A stretch of 13,819 bases of DNA from positions 1-13,819 of the forward strand of contig JAOUDB010000029.1 of assembly GCA_029859485.1 (NCBI GenBank). The letters run 5' to 3'. Origin of the DNA: Desulfuromonadales bacterium. GTDB taxonomy: Bacteria; Desulfobacterota; Desulfuromonadia; Desulfuromonadales; BM103. A model generated the notes under the pieces. The model saw only the letters and a program-made list of their open reading frames with translations. It was not told the DNA's origin and searched no databases. Position numbers and translations under genes: made by a program. Shown piece by piece: positions 7,775 through 13,819 of the stretch. Position 1 is the stretch's first letter. Every line of letters begins with the position of its first letter.

Positions 7775-8248
7775 ATGTCAATAAACTGGCTGCTTCTGGG
7801 TGGACACCAATCACAAAAACGCGAGGTGATTCCTGACCAGGATGGGCAGAAAACTGGAGTGGTCACCGAGTGCTATTGTCCCAATGGGCATTCGGTCCTT
7901 TCCGATGAGCACAAGTTCCAGGGCCATCCGGGACTCTCACTCATGCTTAAGAGCAAAACGAGTGAAGGTTTGCTCGTCATCAGTCCGGTCCTTGGTGACC
8001 GGGATAGAAACTTTGTAGGCTTTGAGAGAAAAGCCGGCGAGGTTGTCGATATCTGTTGCCCGACCTGTTCGGAAGCTTTTCCAATCTACAACCAGTGTCC
8101 CTGCGGTGCCCACCTTGTCGCCCTCTTTACGTCACCCAAGGCTCATTTTGCTCAGTGCATCGGTATTTGCCAGCGCCTGGGTTGTCTGCACTCGGAGCTG
8201 CTCAGCGAGCGTGATCTTCGTCTTTACAGCCGGCAGGATTATCTCTGA
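7775..8248 (+). CDS. Cysteine-rich, probably zinc-binding protein of unknown function
   Basis: This is a 157-residue protein without a signal peptide or membrane segment. It has four cysteine/histidine clusters: CYCPNGH, CCPTC, CPCGAH and CIGICQRLGC. The CxCPxGH, CCxxC and CxCG pairs resemble zinc-ribbon knuckles, so one or two structural zinc sites are likely; this is inference. The segment between the first two clusters (about 40-85) is alternately hydrophobic and charged (LLVISPVLGDRDRNFVGFE) and could be a small beta domain. I do not recognise a named family. The ATG at 7775 is preferred over the ATG at 7766 because GGGGA (7762-7766) lies 8 nt before it. The gene is 132 bp after pyc on the same strand, with only a weak hairpin between, so co-transcription with pyc is possible. 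A hairpin at 8277-8306 ends the unit. Confidence 0.75.
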   Translation: MSINWLLLGGHQSQKREVIPDQDGQKTGVVTECYCPNGHSVLSDEHKFQGHPGLSLMLKSKTSEGLLVISPVLGDRDRNFVGFERKAGEVVDICCPTCSEAFPIYNQCPCGAHLVALFTSPKAHFAQCIGICQRLGCLHSELLSERDLRLYSRQDYL

Positions 8249-8276
8249 TCTGTCGGCTTCCATGTAAATCTTGCTT

Positions 8277-8313
8277 AGCGAGTTGTTATCTCTTTTTGAA
8301 CTCGCTTTCCCTT
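8277..8313 (+). terminator. Probable terminator after the cysteine-rich gene
   Basis: AGCGAGTT (8277-8284) pairs perfectly over 8 bp with AACTCGCT (8299-8306) around a 14-nt loop rich in T, and is followed by TTCCCTT. It lies 28 bp after the stop codon. The loop is large and the T-tract interrupted, so termination may be partial. Confidence 0.5.
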
Positions 8314-8397
8314 AGTCCTCAATTTTTTTGTCATATAATCCAGTGACACGATCTTTTCCTCCTGCAATCTTTGGCCTTTCGTCCTTTCGATTAAATC

Positions 8398-8426
8398 TTG
8401 ACGCGTGAAGTGCTATCCCTTATAAC
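8398..8426 (+). promoter_or_regulatory. Sigma-70-type promoter for livK
   Basis: TTGACG (8398-8403), a 17-bp spacer and TATAAC (8421-8426) match the consensus at five of six positions in both boxes, with ideal spacing. Transcription would start near 8433 and give a leader of about 85 nt before livK. This is the best promoter in the window. Confidence 0.7.
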
Positions 8427-8517
8427 AAAATACTATTGAATTGGTCTGGAATCTGGATTCGTTGAACTTCTGACGTTTTCAGGTTAAACAACATGTTGAT
8501 TTTCTAAAGGAGGCAGT

Positions 8518-9639
8518 ATGCGTAAGACAGTACTCAAAAAGCTTATCCTGGTTGCTCTGTTGAGCATGGTTGTTCCCGCAACAGGTTTTGCTGCGGATAC
8601 AATCAAGATTGGTGTAGCTGGTCCTCATACGGGCGATCTCGCCCCTTACGGCATCCCGACCAAGGAAGCCGCAGAGATGGTTGCTGACCAGGTCAACGCC
8701 GCTGGCGGTGTTCTTGGTATGCAGGTAGAAGTTATGCCGATGGACGATCAATGTAAGCCTGAGATTGCGACCAATGCTGCGACCAAACTGGTTTCTCAGG
8801 GTGTTGACGTGGTTATCGGTCACGTTTGTTCCGGCGCGACCAAAGCTGCTCTCGGTATCTACAAAGAAGCTAACATCATTGCCGTTTCCCCTTCGGCAAC
8901 CAACCCACCTCTGACCCAGAGCGGTGACTATCCAAACTTCTACCGCACAATTGCTCCTGATGATGATCAGGGTAAGCTTGCTGCTGAATTTGCGACCGAC
9001 AAGCTTGGTGCCAAGAAGATTGCTATCCTTCACGACAAAGGTGACTACGGCAAAGGTTTTGCCGATTTCTCCAAGCAGTTTGTCGAAGCCGGTGGCAAAG
9101 CTGAGGTTGTCCTGTTTGAAGGTGTCACTCCCGGAGCCATGGATTACTCAGCTGTCGTACAAAAAGTTCGTCGTGAGGGTGCTGATGCGGTTATCTTCGG
9201 CGGCTACCATCCTGAGGCCTCCAAGCTGGTTTCTCAGATGAACAAGAAGCGCATGAAAATTCCCTTCATCGGTCCCGACGGTGTTAAGGGCAACGGTTTC
9301 CTCGAAATCGCTGGCAAAGACGCTGAAGGCGTTTACGCGACGGGTCCGATGGATGTTTCTGCCTATGCTGAAAACCAGCAGGCAAAAGCTGATTACACCA
9401 GCAAATATGGCAAAGAGGCTGGGACCTTCTTTGATCAGGGTTATGCTGCTATGCAGGCGATTCTGAATGCAATTGAAGTCTCCGGCGGCACCGACTATGC
9501 CGGACTGGAAAAAGCTCTCAAGAGTTCTTATGTTGAAACTGCCGTTGGTAAGATTAAGTTTGATGCCAAAGGTGATGCTGAAGGCGTCGGCTTCTCTGTC
9601 TTTCAGGTACAAGGTGGTCAGTTCGTTGAGCTGAAGTAG
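8518..9639 (+). CDS. livK: Branched-chain amino acid ABC transporter, periplasmic binding protein
   Basis: This 373-residue secreted protein binds leucine/isoleucine/valine-type amino acids in the periplasm and delivers them to LivHM. The N-terminus is a classical signal peptide: basic MRKTVLKK, a hydrophobic core to about residue 20, and a likely cut after GFAA (about 26). The mature part is a type I periplasmic binding fold beginning TIKIGVAGPHTGDLAPYG. Two cysteines in DDQCKPE and GHVCSGAT match the disulfide pair of E. coli LivJ/LivK. SPSATNPPLTQSGDYPNFYR and IFGGYHPEASKL are typical ligand-cleft regions. The start is fixed by AAGGAGG (8507-8513), 4 nt before the ATG. It is the first gene of the livKHMGF unit, with its own promoter and a strong terminator right after it. 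The exact amino acid preference cannot be read from sequence. Confidence 0.94.
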   Translation: MRKTVLKKLILVALLSMVVPATGFAADTIKIGVAGPHTGDLAPYGIPTKEAAEMVADQVNAAGGVLGMQVEVMPMDDQCKPEIATNAATKLVSQGVDVVIGHVCSGATKAALGIYKEANIIAVSPSATNPPLTQSGDYPNFYRTIAPDDDQGKLAAEFATDKLGAKKIAILHDKGDYGKGFADFSKQFVEAGGKAEVVLFEGVTPGAMDYSAVVQKVRREGADAVIFGGYHPEASKLVSQMNKKRMKIPFIGPDGVKGNGFLEIAGKDAEGVYATGPMDVSAYAENQQAKADYTSKYGKEAGTFFDQGYAAMQAILNAIEVSGGTDYAGLEKALKSSYVETAVGKIKFDAKGDAEGVGFSVFQVQGGQFVELK

Positions 9640-9665
9640 TCGGCTGGATGTGAATTGTTTAAAGC

Positions 9666-9699
9666 GGGGGATAGGCTTAGCCTATCCCCCAGTTTTTTG
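9666..9699 (+). terminator. Strong intrinsic terminator between livK and livH
   Basis: GGGGGATAGGC (9666-9676) pairs perfectly over 11 bp with GCCTATCCCCC (9680-9690) around a TTA loop, followed by AGTTTTTTG. It lies 26 bp after livK and inside the transporter unit, so it probably works as a partial terminator or 3'-end stabiliser that gives more livK mRNA than livHMGF mRNA. Confidence 0.9.
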
Positions 9700-9735
9700 T
9701 GTTATAACTAAGCAACAAGAAGTAACAAGTAAAAG

Positions 9736-9753
9736 CAACCGGGTCGTCGGTTG
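9736..9753 (+). promoter_or_regulatory. Second hairpin in the livH leader
   Basis: CAACCG (9736-9741) and CGGTTG (9748-9753) form a perfect 6-bp stem around GGTCGT, ending 33 nt before the livH ATG. It has no T-tract, so it is not a terminator. A role in mRNA processing, stability or translation of livH is possible but unproven. Confidence 0.35.
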
Positions 9754-9786
9754 TAATCTTACCTTTAAGGACAGTGGAAAACATCG

Positions 9787-10689
9787 ATGGAATATTTTCT
9801 TGAACTCTCAAGTAGCGGTTTGGTCCGAGGCAGTATTTACGCCCTGATCGCGCTGGGTTACACGATGGTATACGGCATCATCCAGCTGATAAACTTCGCC
9901 CATGGTGAAATATACATGATTGGTGCTTTCGTTGCCCTGATCGTTTCCGGGGTGCTGACGATCTATGGTTTTTCCGGGGTCTCTATTCTTATCTTGGCTG
10001 CCCTGATCGCTGCGATTTATGCGGCGGCTTATGGCTATACCCTGGAAAAGATCGCATATCGACCTCTGCGGAATGCTCCACGACTCTCGCCATTGATCAG
10101 TGCTATCGGTATGTCGCTGTTTCTGCAGAATTATGTTCTTCTCGCACAAACCCCTGATTTCCTGCCGTTTCCTGCGCTCATCCCGGATTTCGATTTTATG
10201 GAGCCGATTGCGCATATCATGGGTTCGCCAGAGTTGGTGATTCTGGTGACAAGTGCTGTCAGCATGGTTGCTTTGACTGTGCTCATTAAATATACCCGAA
10301 TCGGTAAAGCAATGCGGGCGACACAGCAGGATATGACCATGGCTCGCCTGGTTGGTGTCAATGTCGACAATGTCATCTCAATGACCTTTATTATCGGCTC
10401 TGTCCTGGCGGCAATTGGTGGTGTCCTTGTTGGTTCCTACATCGGCCAGATCAACTTCTATATCGGTTTTATGGCAGGCGTGAAAGCTTTTACAGCCGCG
10501 GTTCTTGGCGGTATTGGCAACATTCCCGGTGCCGTTCTTGGTGCCCTGGTTCTGGGCCTTACCGAGGCATATGCCGCTGGCTATATCTCGAGCGCCTACG
10601 AAGATGTTTTTGCCTTTGGTGTCTTGGTGCTTATCCTGATATTGCGTCCTTCCGGGCTGCTTGGGAAAGCCGTCAAACTGAAGGTCTGA
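9787..10689 (+). CDS. livH: Branched-chain amino acid ABC transporter, permease LivH
   Basis: This 300-residue inner-membrane permease is one half of the transport channel, partnered with LivM. It begins MEYFLELSSSGLVRGSIYAL and continues IALGYTMVYGIIQLINFAHGE (about 21-41), the hallmark N-terminal region of LivH. About eight hydrophobic segments follow. The cytoplasmic loop around GKAMRATQQDMTMARLVGVN is the family's ATPase-coupling (EAA-like) region. GGIGNIPGAVLGALVLG near residues 239-255 is also diagnostic. E. coli LivH has 308 residues. The ATG at 9787 gives the conserved N-terminus. The ribosome binding site is weak (AAGGA about 15 nt upstream, GTGGAAA nearer), which may limit translation relative to livK. 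livM begins 15 bp downstream. Confidence 0.95.
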   Translation: MEYFLELSSSGLVRGSIYALIALGYTMVYGIIQLINFAHGEIYMIGAFVALIVSGVLTIYGFSGVSILILAALIAAIYAAAYGYTLEKIAYRPLRNAPRLSPLISAIGMSLFLQNYVLLAQTPDFLPFPALIPDFDFMEPIAHIMGSPELVILVTSAVSMVALTVLIKYTRIGKAMRATQQDMTMARLVGVNVDNVISMTFIIGSVLAAIGGVLVGSYIGQINFYIGFMAGVKAFTAAVLGGIGNIPGAVLGALVLGLTEAYAAGYISSAYEDVFAFGVLVLILILRPSGLLGKAVKLKV

Positions 10690-10704
10690 TCCTAAAAAGA
10701 TGGT

Positions 10705-11940
10705 GTGAATACAATGGTGAATAATGTTAAACAATCTGTCCTGATTGCACTCTGGTTTGTGTTCCTGACCTTCCCATTGCTGGTGGTTAAGGTTAATACA
10801 CTCAAAAATATCGTTGAGTGGCGCTGGATAAATATGCTGTGGGTTGCTATTGGCGCTTTTGCGCTGTCCATCGTGTGGCGCTGGGCAATGGCTCAGCGAC
10901 AACTCAAAAGCAAGAAGGCTGAACTGGGCGAAGAAGAGTTGGCCAAGCCCGGTTTTGGACTGAGATTGCTAGAAGATCCGAAAATCTTCAAGCCGTTTCT
11001 TGTGGTGCTTGCCCTGGTGACCCTTGTCTTCCCCCTGGTTGTCGACATCTACCAAACTAATATCATGGTTCTGGCCCTGATTTTCGTGGTCCTCGGTCTT
11101 GGCCTCAACGTCACGGTTGGCCTCGCTGGCCTGCTGGACCTCGGTTATGTCGCTTTCTTTGCTGTTGGTGCTTACACCTATGGCGTCTTAAACAGCTTCT
11201 TTGGCTTTGGCTTCTGGATAAGTCTGCCGATCGGTGGCTTGATGGGTGCCTTGTTCGGAATCGCTTTGGGCTTCCCGATATTGCGCTTGCGAGGTGATTA
11301 CCTGGCAATCGTAACTCTTGGCTTCGGCTCTATCGCCAAGATTGTGATTGAAAACTGGGAAGAGGTCTTTAACGGCGCCAAGGGCATCGCCGGTATTCCT
11401 CGTCCAGGGTTCTTCGGTGCGGAAATGACTATCACCGCCGCAACGACCTATACCTATTATTTGATGATTCTGATGGTTGTCTTCGCCATCTTTATTACCA
11501 ATCGACTCAAAGACTCGCGTATCGGGCGTGCCTGGATGGCCTTGCGTGAGGATGAAATTGCCTGCGTGGCCATGGGCGTTGATATGGCAAAAACCAAGTT
11601 GGGTGCCTATGCTTTCGGTGCTTTTTGGGCTGGCCTCGCTGGCGTTATCTTTGCTTCGCGAAATACTTACATCAACCCCAATAGTTTCACCTTCATGGAA
11701 TCAGCTCTGGTTCTTTCCATTGTTGTCATGGGAGGCATGGGGTCGATCGTCGGTGTTATTATCGCGGCCTTGGTGCTGATCCTGATGCCTGAATATTTAA
11801 GAGCCTTTGCTGAATACCGAATGCTGATGTTTGGTGCGGTGATGGTGCTGATGATGATCTTCCGTCCCGAAGGGTTGATTGCCAACGTGCGCCGGAAATA
11901 CACTGGTCGCAAGGTGACGACGGAGGGTGCCAATGTCTGA
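10705..11940 (+). CDS. livM: Branched-chain amino acid ABC transporter, permease LivM
   Basis: This 411-residue inner-membrane permease pairs with LivH. Like E. coli LivM (425 residues) it has an extra N-terminal part: two hydrophobic segments (about 10-28 and 43-62), a charged linker (RQLKSKKAELGEEELAKPG), and then the core permease from about residue 95. Core hallmarks are GLGLNVTVGLAGLLDLGYVAF, FPILRLRGDYLAIVTLGFG and the coupling loop ALREDEIACVAMGVDMAKTK. VVMGGMGSIVGVIIAA and FRPEGLIANVRRKYTG lie near the end. The GTG at 10705 is the first possible start; ATG at 10714 (residue 4) is an equally plausible one, and neither has a strong ribosome binding site. The stop overlaps the livG start by 8 nt, which points to translational coupling. 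Confidence 0.95.
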   Translation: MNTMVNNVKQSVLIALWFVFLTFPLLVVKVNTLKNIVEWRWINMLWVAIGAFALSIVWRWAMAQRQLKSKKAELGEEELAKPGFGLRLLEDPKIFKPFLVVLALVTLVFPLVVDIYQTNIMVLALIFVVLGLGLNVTVGLAGLLDLGYVAFFAVGAYTYGVLNSFFGFGFWISLPIGGLMGALFGIALGFPILRLRGDYLAIVTLGFGSIAKIVIENWEEVFNGAKGIAGIPRPGFFGAEMTITAATTYTYYLMILMVVFAIFITNRLKDSRIGRAWMALREDEIACVAMGVDMAKTKLGAYAFGAFWAGLAGVIFASRNTYINPNSFTFMESALVLSIVVMGGMGSIVGVIIAALVLILMPEYLRAFAEYRMLMFGAVMVLMMIFRPEGLIANVRRKYTGRKVTTEGANV

Positions 11941-12733
11941 AATGAATAACACGTTGCTGGAGGTCAATGACCTGACCATGGACTTTGGCGGCTTGCGTGC
12001 TGTCGATTCTGTTTCGCTGAACGTCTGTGCCGGTGAGATTGTCGCCTTGATCGGCCCCAACGGTGCAGGAAAGACAACCTTCTTCAATTGCGTAACCGGG
12101 ATTTATAAGCCGACCAATGGTGATGTTCTGGTTCATCCACCCGAAAAGAAATCGCAGAAAATCAACGGGTTCAAGTCTAACCGGGTTACGACAATCGGTA
12201 TGGCGAGAACGTTTCAGAATATTCGCCTGTTTCAGAATATGACGGTTCTTGAAAACGTTATGATTGGTCGTCACTGTCGGACCACAACGAATATTGTTGG
12301 TGCTATTTTACGCGGCAAGAAGACCAAGCGTCAGGAACGGGAAACGGTTGAACGAAGTTATGACCTTCTCGAGAAGGTCGGCCTGCTTGATGATGCCGAT
12401 GAATTTGCCAAGAACCTGCCTTACGGAGCCCAGCGTCGACTCGAGATAGCCCGTGCCATGGCGACCGACCCTTTCCTCCTATTACTGGATGAACCTGCTG
12501 CAGGCATGAACCCGCAGGAGACCAAGGATCTCGACGAACTGATTGTTCGCATACGCGACATGGAGAAAATCGCGATCCTGCTCATTGAGCACGATATGAA
12601 ACTGGTTATGAATATTTCTGATCGAATTTACGTTATGGAATACGGCAAGGAAATTGCGCAAGGGGCGCCAATGGATATACGAAACAACCCGAAGGTCATC
12701 GAAGCTTATCTCGGGGAGGAAACCGATGCTTGA
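11933..12733 (+). CDS. livG: Branched-chain amino acid ABC transporter, ATPase LivG
   Basis: This 266-residue cytosolic ATPase powers the Liv channel with LivF. Walker A is GPNGAGKT (41-48). The Q-loop region is ARTFQNIRLF (91-100). The signature is the LivG-type LPYGAQRRLEIARA (162-175) instead of LSGGQ. Walker B is LLLLDEP (182-188) and the switch histidine is H220 in LLIEHD. AAGMNPQET (189-197) is typical of LivG. The ATG at 11933 is chosen over an in-frame GTG at 11927 because GGAGGG (11922-11927) sits 5 nt before it. The start overlaps the livM stop by 8 nt, and its own end overlaps livF by 8 nt. Confidence 0.96.
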   Translation: MSEMNNTLLEVNDLTMDFGGLRAVDSVSLNVCAGEIVALIGPNGAGKTTFFNCVTGIYKPTNGDVLVHPPEKKSQKINGFKSNRVTTIGMARTFQNIRLFQNMTVLENVMIGRHCRTTTNIVGAILRGKKTKRQERETVERSYDLLEKVGLLDDADEFAKNLPYGAQRRLEIARAMATDPFLLLLDEPAAGMNPQETKDLDELIVRIRDMEKIAILLIEHDMKLVMNISDRIYVMEYGKEIAQGAPMDIRNNPKVIEAYLGEETDA

Positions 12734-13433
12734 GCTACGTAATGTCGACACCTATTACGGAAATATTCAGGCACTTAAAGGTATTTCCATTGATGTAAAC
12801 GAGGGTGAGATTGTTACTTTGATCGGCGCCAACGGAGCCGGCAAGAGTACCACCTTGATGACGATCTGTGGTGTGACGCCGCCGCGAAGTGGTGAGATTT
12901 CCTTCAAGGGTACGCCGATCCATAAGATGTCGACAGAAAAGATCGTTGCCATGGGCCTCGTTCAGGTCCCTGAGGGTCGGCGTATCTTTCCGACCATGTC
13001 AGTTCTGGAGAATCTGGAGATGGGGACTTTTCTGCGTCGGGATAAAAGTGATATCCAGAAAGATATTGATTATGTTTTTGATCTTTTCCCGATTCTGGCC
13101 CAACGCCGTTCCCAGATGGGCGGAACCTTAAGCGGTGGCGAACAGCAGATGTTGGCAATTTCTCGAGCTTTGATGGCTCGTCCCCGTGTTCTTTTGCTCG
13201 ATGAGCCTTCTTTGGGCCTGGCCCCTTTGATCATCAAGCAAATCTTTGAAATTATCAAGAAGATCAACCAGGAGCAGAAAACCACGGTTTTCCTGGTTGA
13301 GCAGAACGCCAATCAGGCTCTGAAATTAGCAGATCGAGGTTACGTTATGGAAAATGGTCATATTACCCTGACTGATACTGCTGCCAATCTGCTGGATAAC
13401 GAACAGGTTAAATCGGCTTACCTGGGACTATAG
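12726..13433 (+). CDS. livF: Branched-chain amino acid ABC transporter, ATPase LivF
   Basis: This 235-residue cytosolic ATPase is the partner of LivG. It begins MLELRNVDTYYGNIQALKGI, as LivF proteins do. Walker A is GANGAGKST (34-42). VPEGRRIFPTMSVLENLEMG (81-100) is the LivF hallmark. The signature is LSGGEQQMLAISRALM (135-150), Walker B is VLLLDEPSLGLAP (155-167), and VEQNANQAL carries the family's Q in place of the switch His. The ATG at 12726 is preferred to the longer reading from 12654 because GGGGAGGA (12713-12720) sits 5 nt before it and the protein then starts at the family's usual point. The 8-nt overlap with livG suggests coupled, balanced synthesis. A strong terminator follows. 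Confidence 0.96.
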   Translation: MLELRNVDTYYGNIQALKGISIDVNEGEIVTLIGANGAGKSTTLMTICGVTPPRSGEISFKGTPIHKMSTEKIVAMGLVQVPEGRRIFPTMSVLENLEMGTFLRRDKSDIQKDIDYVFDLFPILAQRRSQMGGTLSGGEQQMLAISRALMARPRVLLLDEPSLGLAPLIIKQIFEIIKKINQEQKTTVFLVEQNANQALKLADRGYVMENGHITLTDTAANLLDNEQVKSAYLGL

Positions 13434-13465
13434 CTTCAAGGCATTGATTGTTCGCTATTAAGGAC

Positions 13466-13505
13466 GCGGGAGTGGTTGATAATCAACCACTCCCGCTTTC
13501 GTTTT
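13466..13505 (+). terminator. Strong terminator at the end of the liv operon
   Basis: GCGGGAGTGGTTGA (13466-13479) pairs perfectly over 14 bp with its complement at 13483-13496 around a TAA loop, followed by TTTCGTTTT. It lies 32 bp after livF. On the minus strand the downstream sequence is GTCCTTAATAG, so it could only weakly stop the opposing 45-codon gene. Confidence 0.93.
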
Positions 13506-13542
13506 AGAGGTGCTGGAGTGTGTAGGGGCCGTCGAATAGTCA

Positions 13543-13680
13543 TTAACCAGGGCCGTCGAGGAGGTCAGCTAAAAAATCAACAAAGCCTTCCGTCAGCCCC
13601 TCTATATCGACGCCAAAGAAGTAGTAAGCTATGAACAGGGCAAAGGCACAGACAATAATTGGTACGATGATCTTTTTCAT
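13543..13680 (-). CDS. 45-residue single-pass membrane protein, function unknown
   Basis: On the minus strand, ATG at 13680 opens a 45-codon frame ending in TAA at 13543-13545. The product has a basic start (MKK), one hydrophobic helix at about residues 4-22 (IIVPIIVCAFALFIAYYFF), and an acidic amphipathic tail (VDIEGLTEGFVDFLADLLD). This predicts a small inner-membrane protein with its tail on one side. A good ribosome binding site, AAGGAG (plus 13687-13692), lies 6 nt before the ATG. A TATAAT -10 box lies just upstream. These signals together make a real gene likely despite its size. I do not recognise a family. It faces the liv operon tail-to-tail and shows no evident link to transport. 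Confidence 0.65.
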   Translation of the reverse strand: MKKIIVPIIVCAFALFIAYYFFGVDIEGLTEGFVDFLADLLDGPG

Positions 13681-13699
13681 GAAGTTCTCCTTGGACTAG

Positions 13700-13705
13700 A
13701 TTATA
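13700..13705 (-). promoter_or_regulatory. Candidate -10 box for the 45-residue protein gene
   Basis: On the minus strand TATAAT (plus 13700-13705) sits 7 bp upstream of the AAGGAG ribosome binding site. No good -35 is visible at 16-18 bp spacing (CTGGAA at 17). The upstream DNA to the window edge is extremely AT-rich and could act as an UP element. The implied leader is very short. Confidence 0.35.
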
Positions 13706-13819
13706 ACGGCAAGTTTCTACTTTTCCAGTCACATATAATTAATAAATAAATTACAGATGAAATAATTAATATTTTATAAGCTAATAAATATTAAAATAAC
13801 AATAAATAAACTTAAGTGT

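Noticed and set aside
9650..9847. 65-codon plus-strand frame across the livK-livH gap
   Set aside because: It reads through the strong terminator and overlaps livH out of frame, with no Shine-Dalgarno sequence.

Overview
The window reads as chromosomal sequence from a Gram-negative bacterium. The best guess is a Desulfuromonadales/Geobacter-type member of the Desulfobacterota. This rests on a single-chain pyruvate carboxylase, a NtrC-family sigma-54 activator, a SpoIIAA-like (STAS/SEC14) protein and a complete LivKHMGF transporter, all in moderate-GC genes separated by AT-richer spacers. The taxonomic call is inference; no rRNA or marker gene is present. I see no tRNA, rRNA, CRISPR array, insertion sequence or phage gene.

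Left part (1-1466): the tail of an unidentified gene (1-72) is followed by a small SpoIIAA-like protein gene (96-467). About 1 kb without an intact gene follows. On its minus strand I can reconstruct a 103-residue membrane protein (634-944) broken by one apparent single-base frameshift in a T6/A6 run. It has its own candidate promoter. A strong hairpin terminator (1081-1113) and a possible remnant peptide (1204-1290) suggest further decay.

Middle (1407-4186): two minus-strand genes, a NtrC-type response regulator (2360-3736) and a small MscS-family mechanosensitive channel (1467-2276), lie 83 bp apart and may be co-transcribed. They end at a hairpin at 1407-1433. A 450-bp divergent intergenic region separates the regulator from pyruvate carboxylase and carries a TTGACA-type promoter candidate.

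Right part (4187-13505): pyc encodes a 1151-residue biotin enzyme that makes oxaloacetate from pyruvate. It is followed by a cysteine-rich, probably zinc-binding protein of unknown function. Then comes the high-affinity branched-chain amino acid ABC transporter: periplasmic binding protein LivK, permeases LivH and LivM, and ATPases LivG and LivF. LivK has a good promoter and is followed by a textbook terminator before livH, which probably gives excess binding protein over membrane components. livM/livG and livG/livF each overlap by 8 nt. A 14-bp-stem terminator closes the operon.

Right end (13506-13819): a 45-residue minus-strand single-pass membrane protein with a good ribosome binding site, preceded by a very AT-rich tract. 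I found no convincing new multi-gene system. The most useful leads are the frameshifted membrane protein, the cysteine-rich protein, the 45-residue protein and the livK-livH RNA structures.
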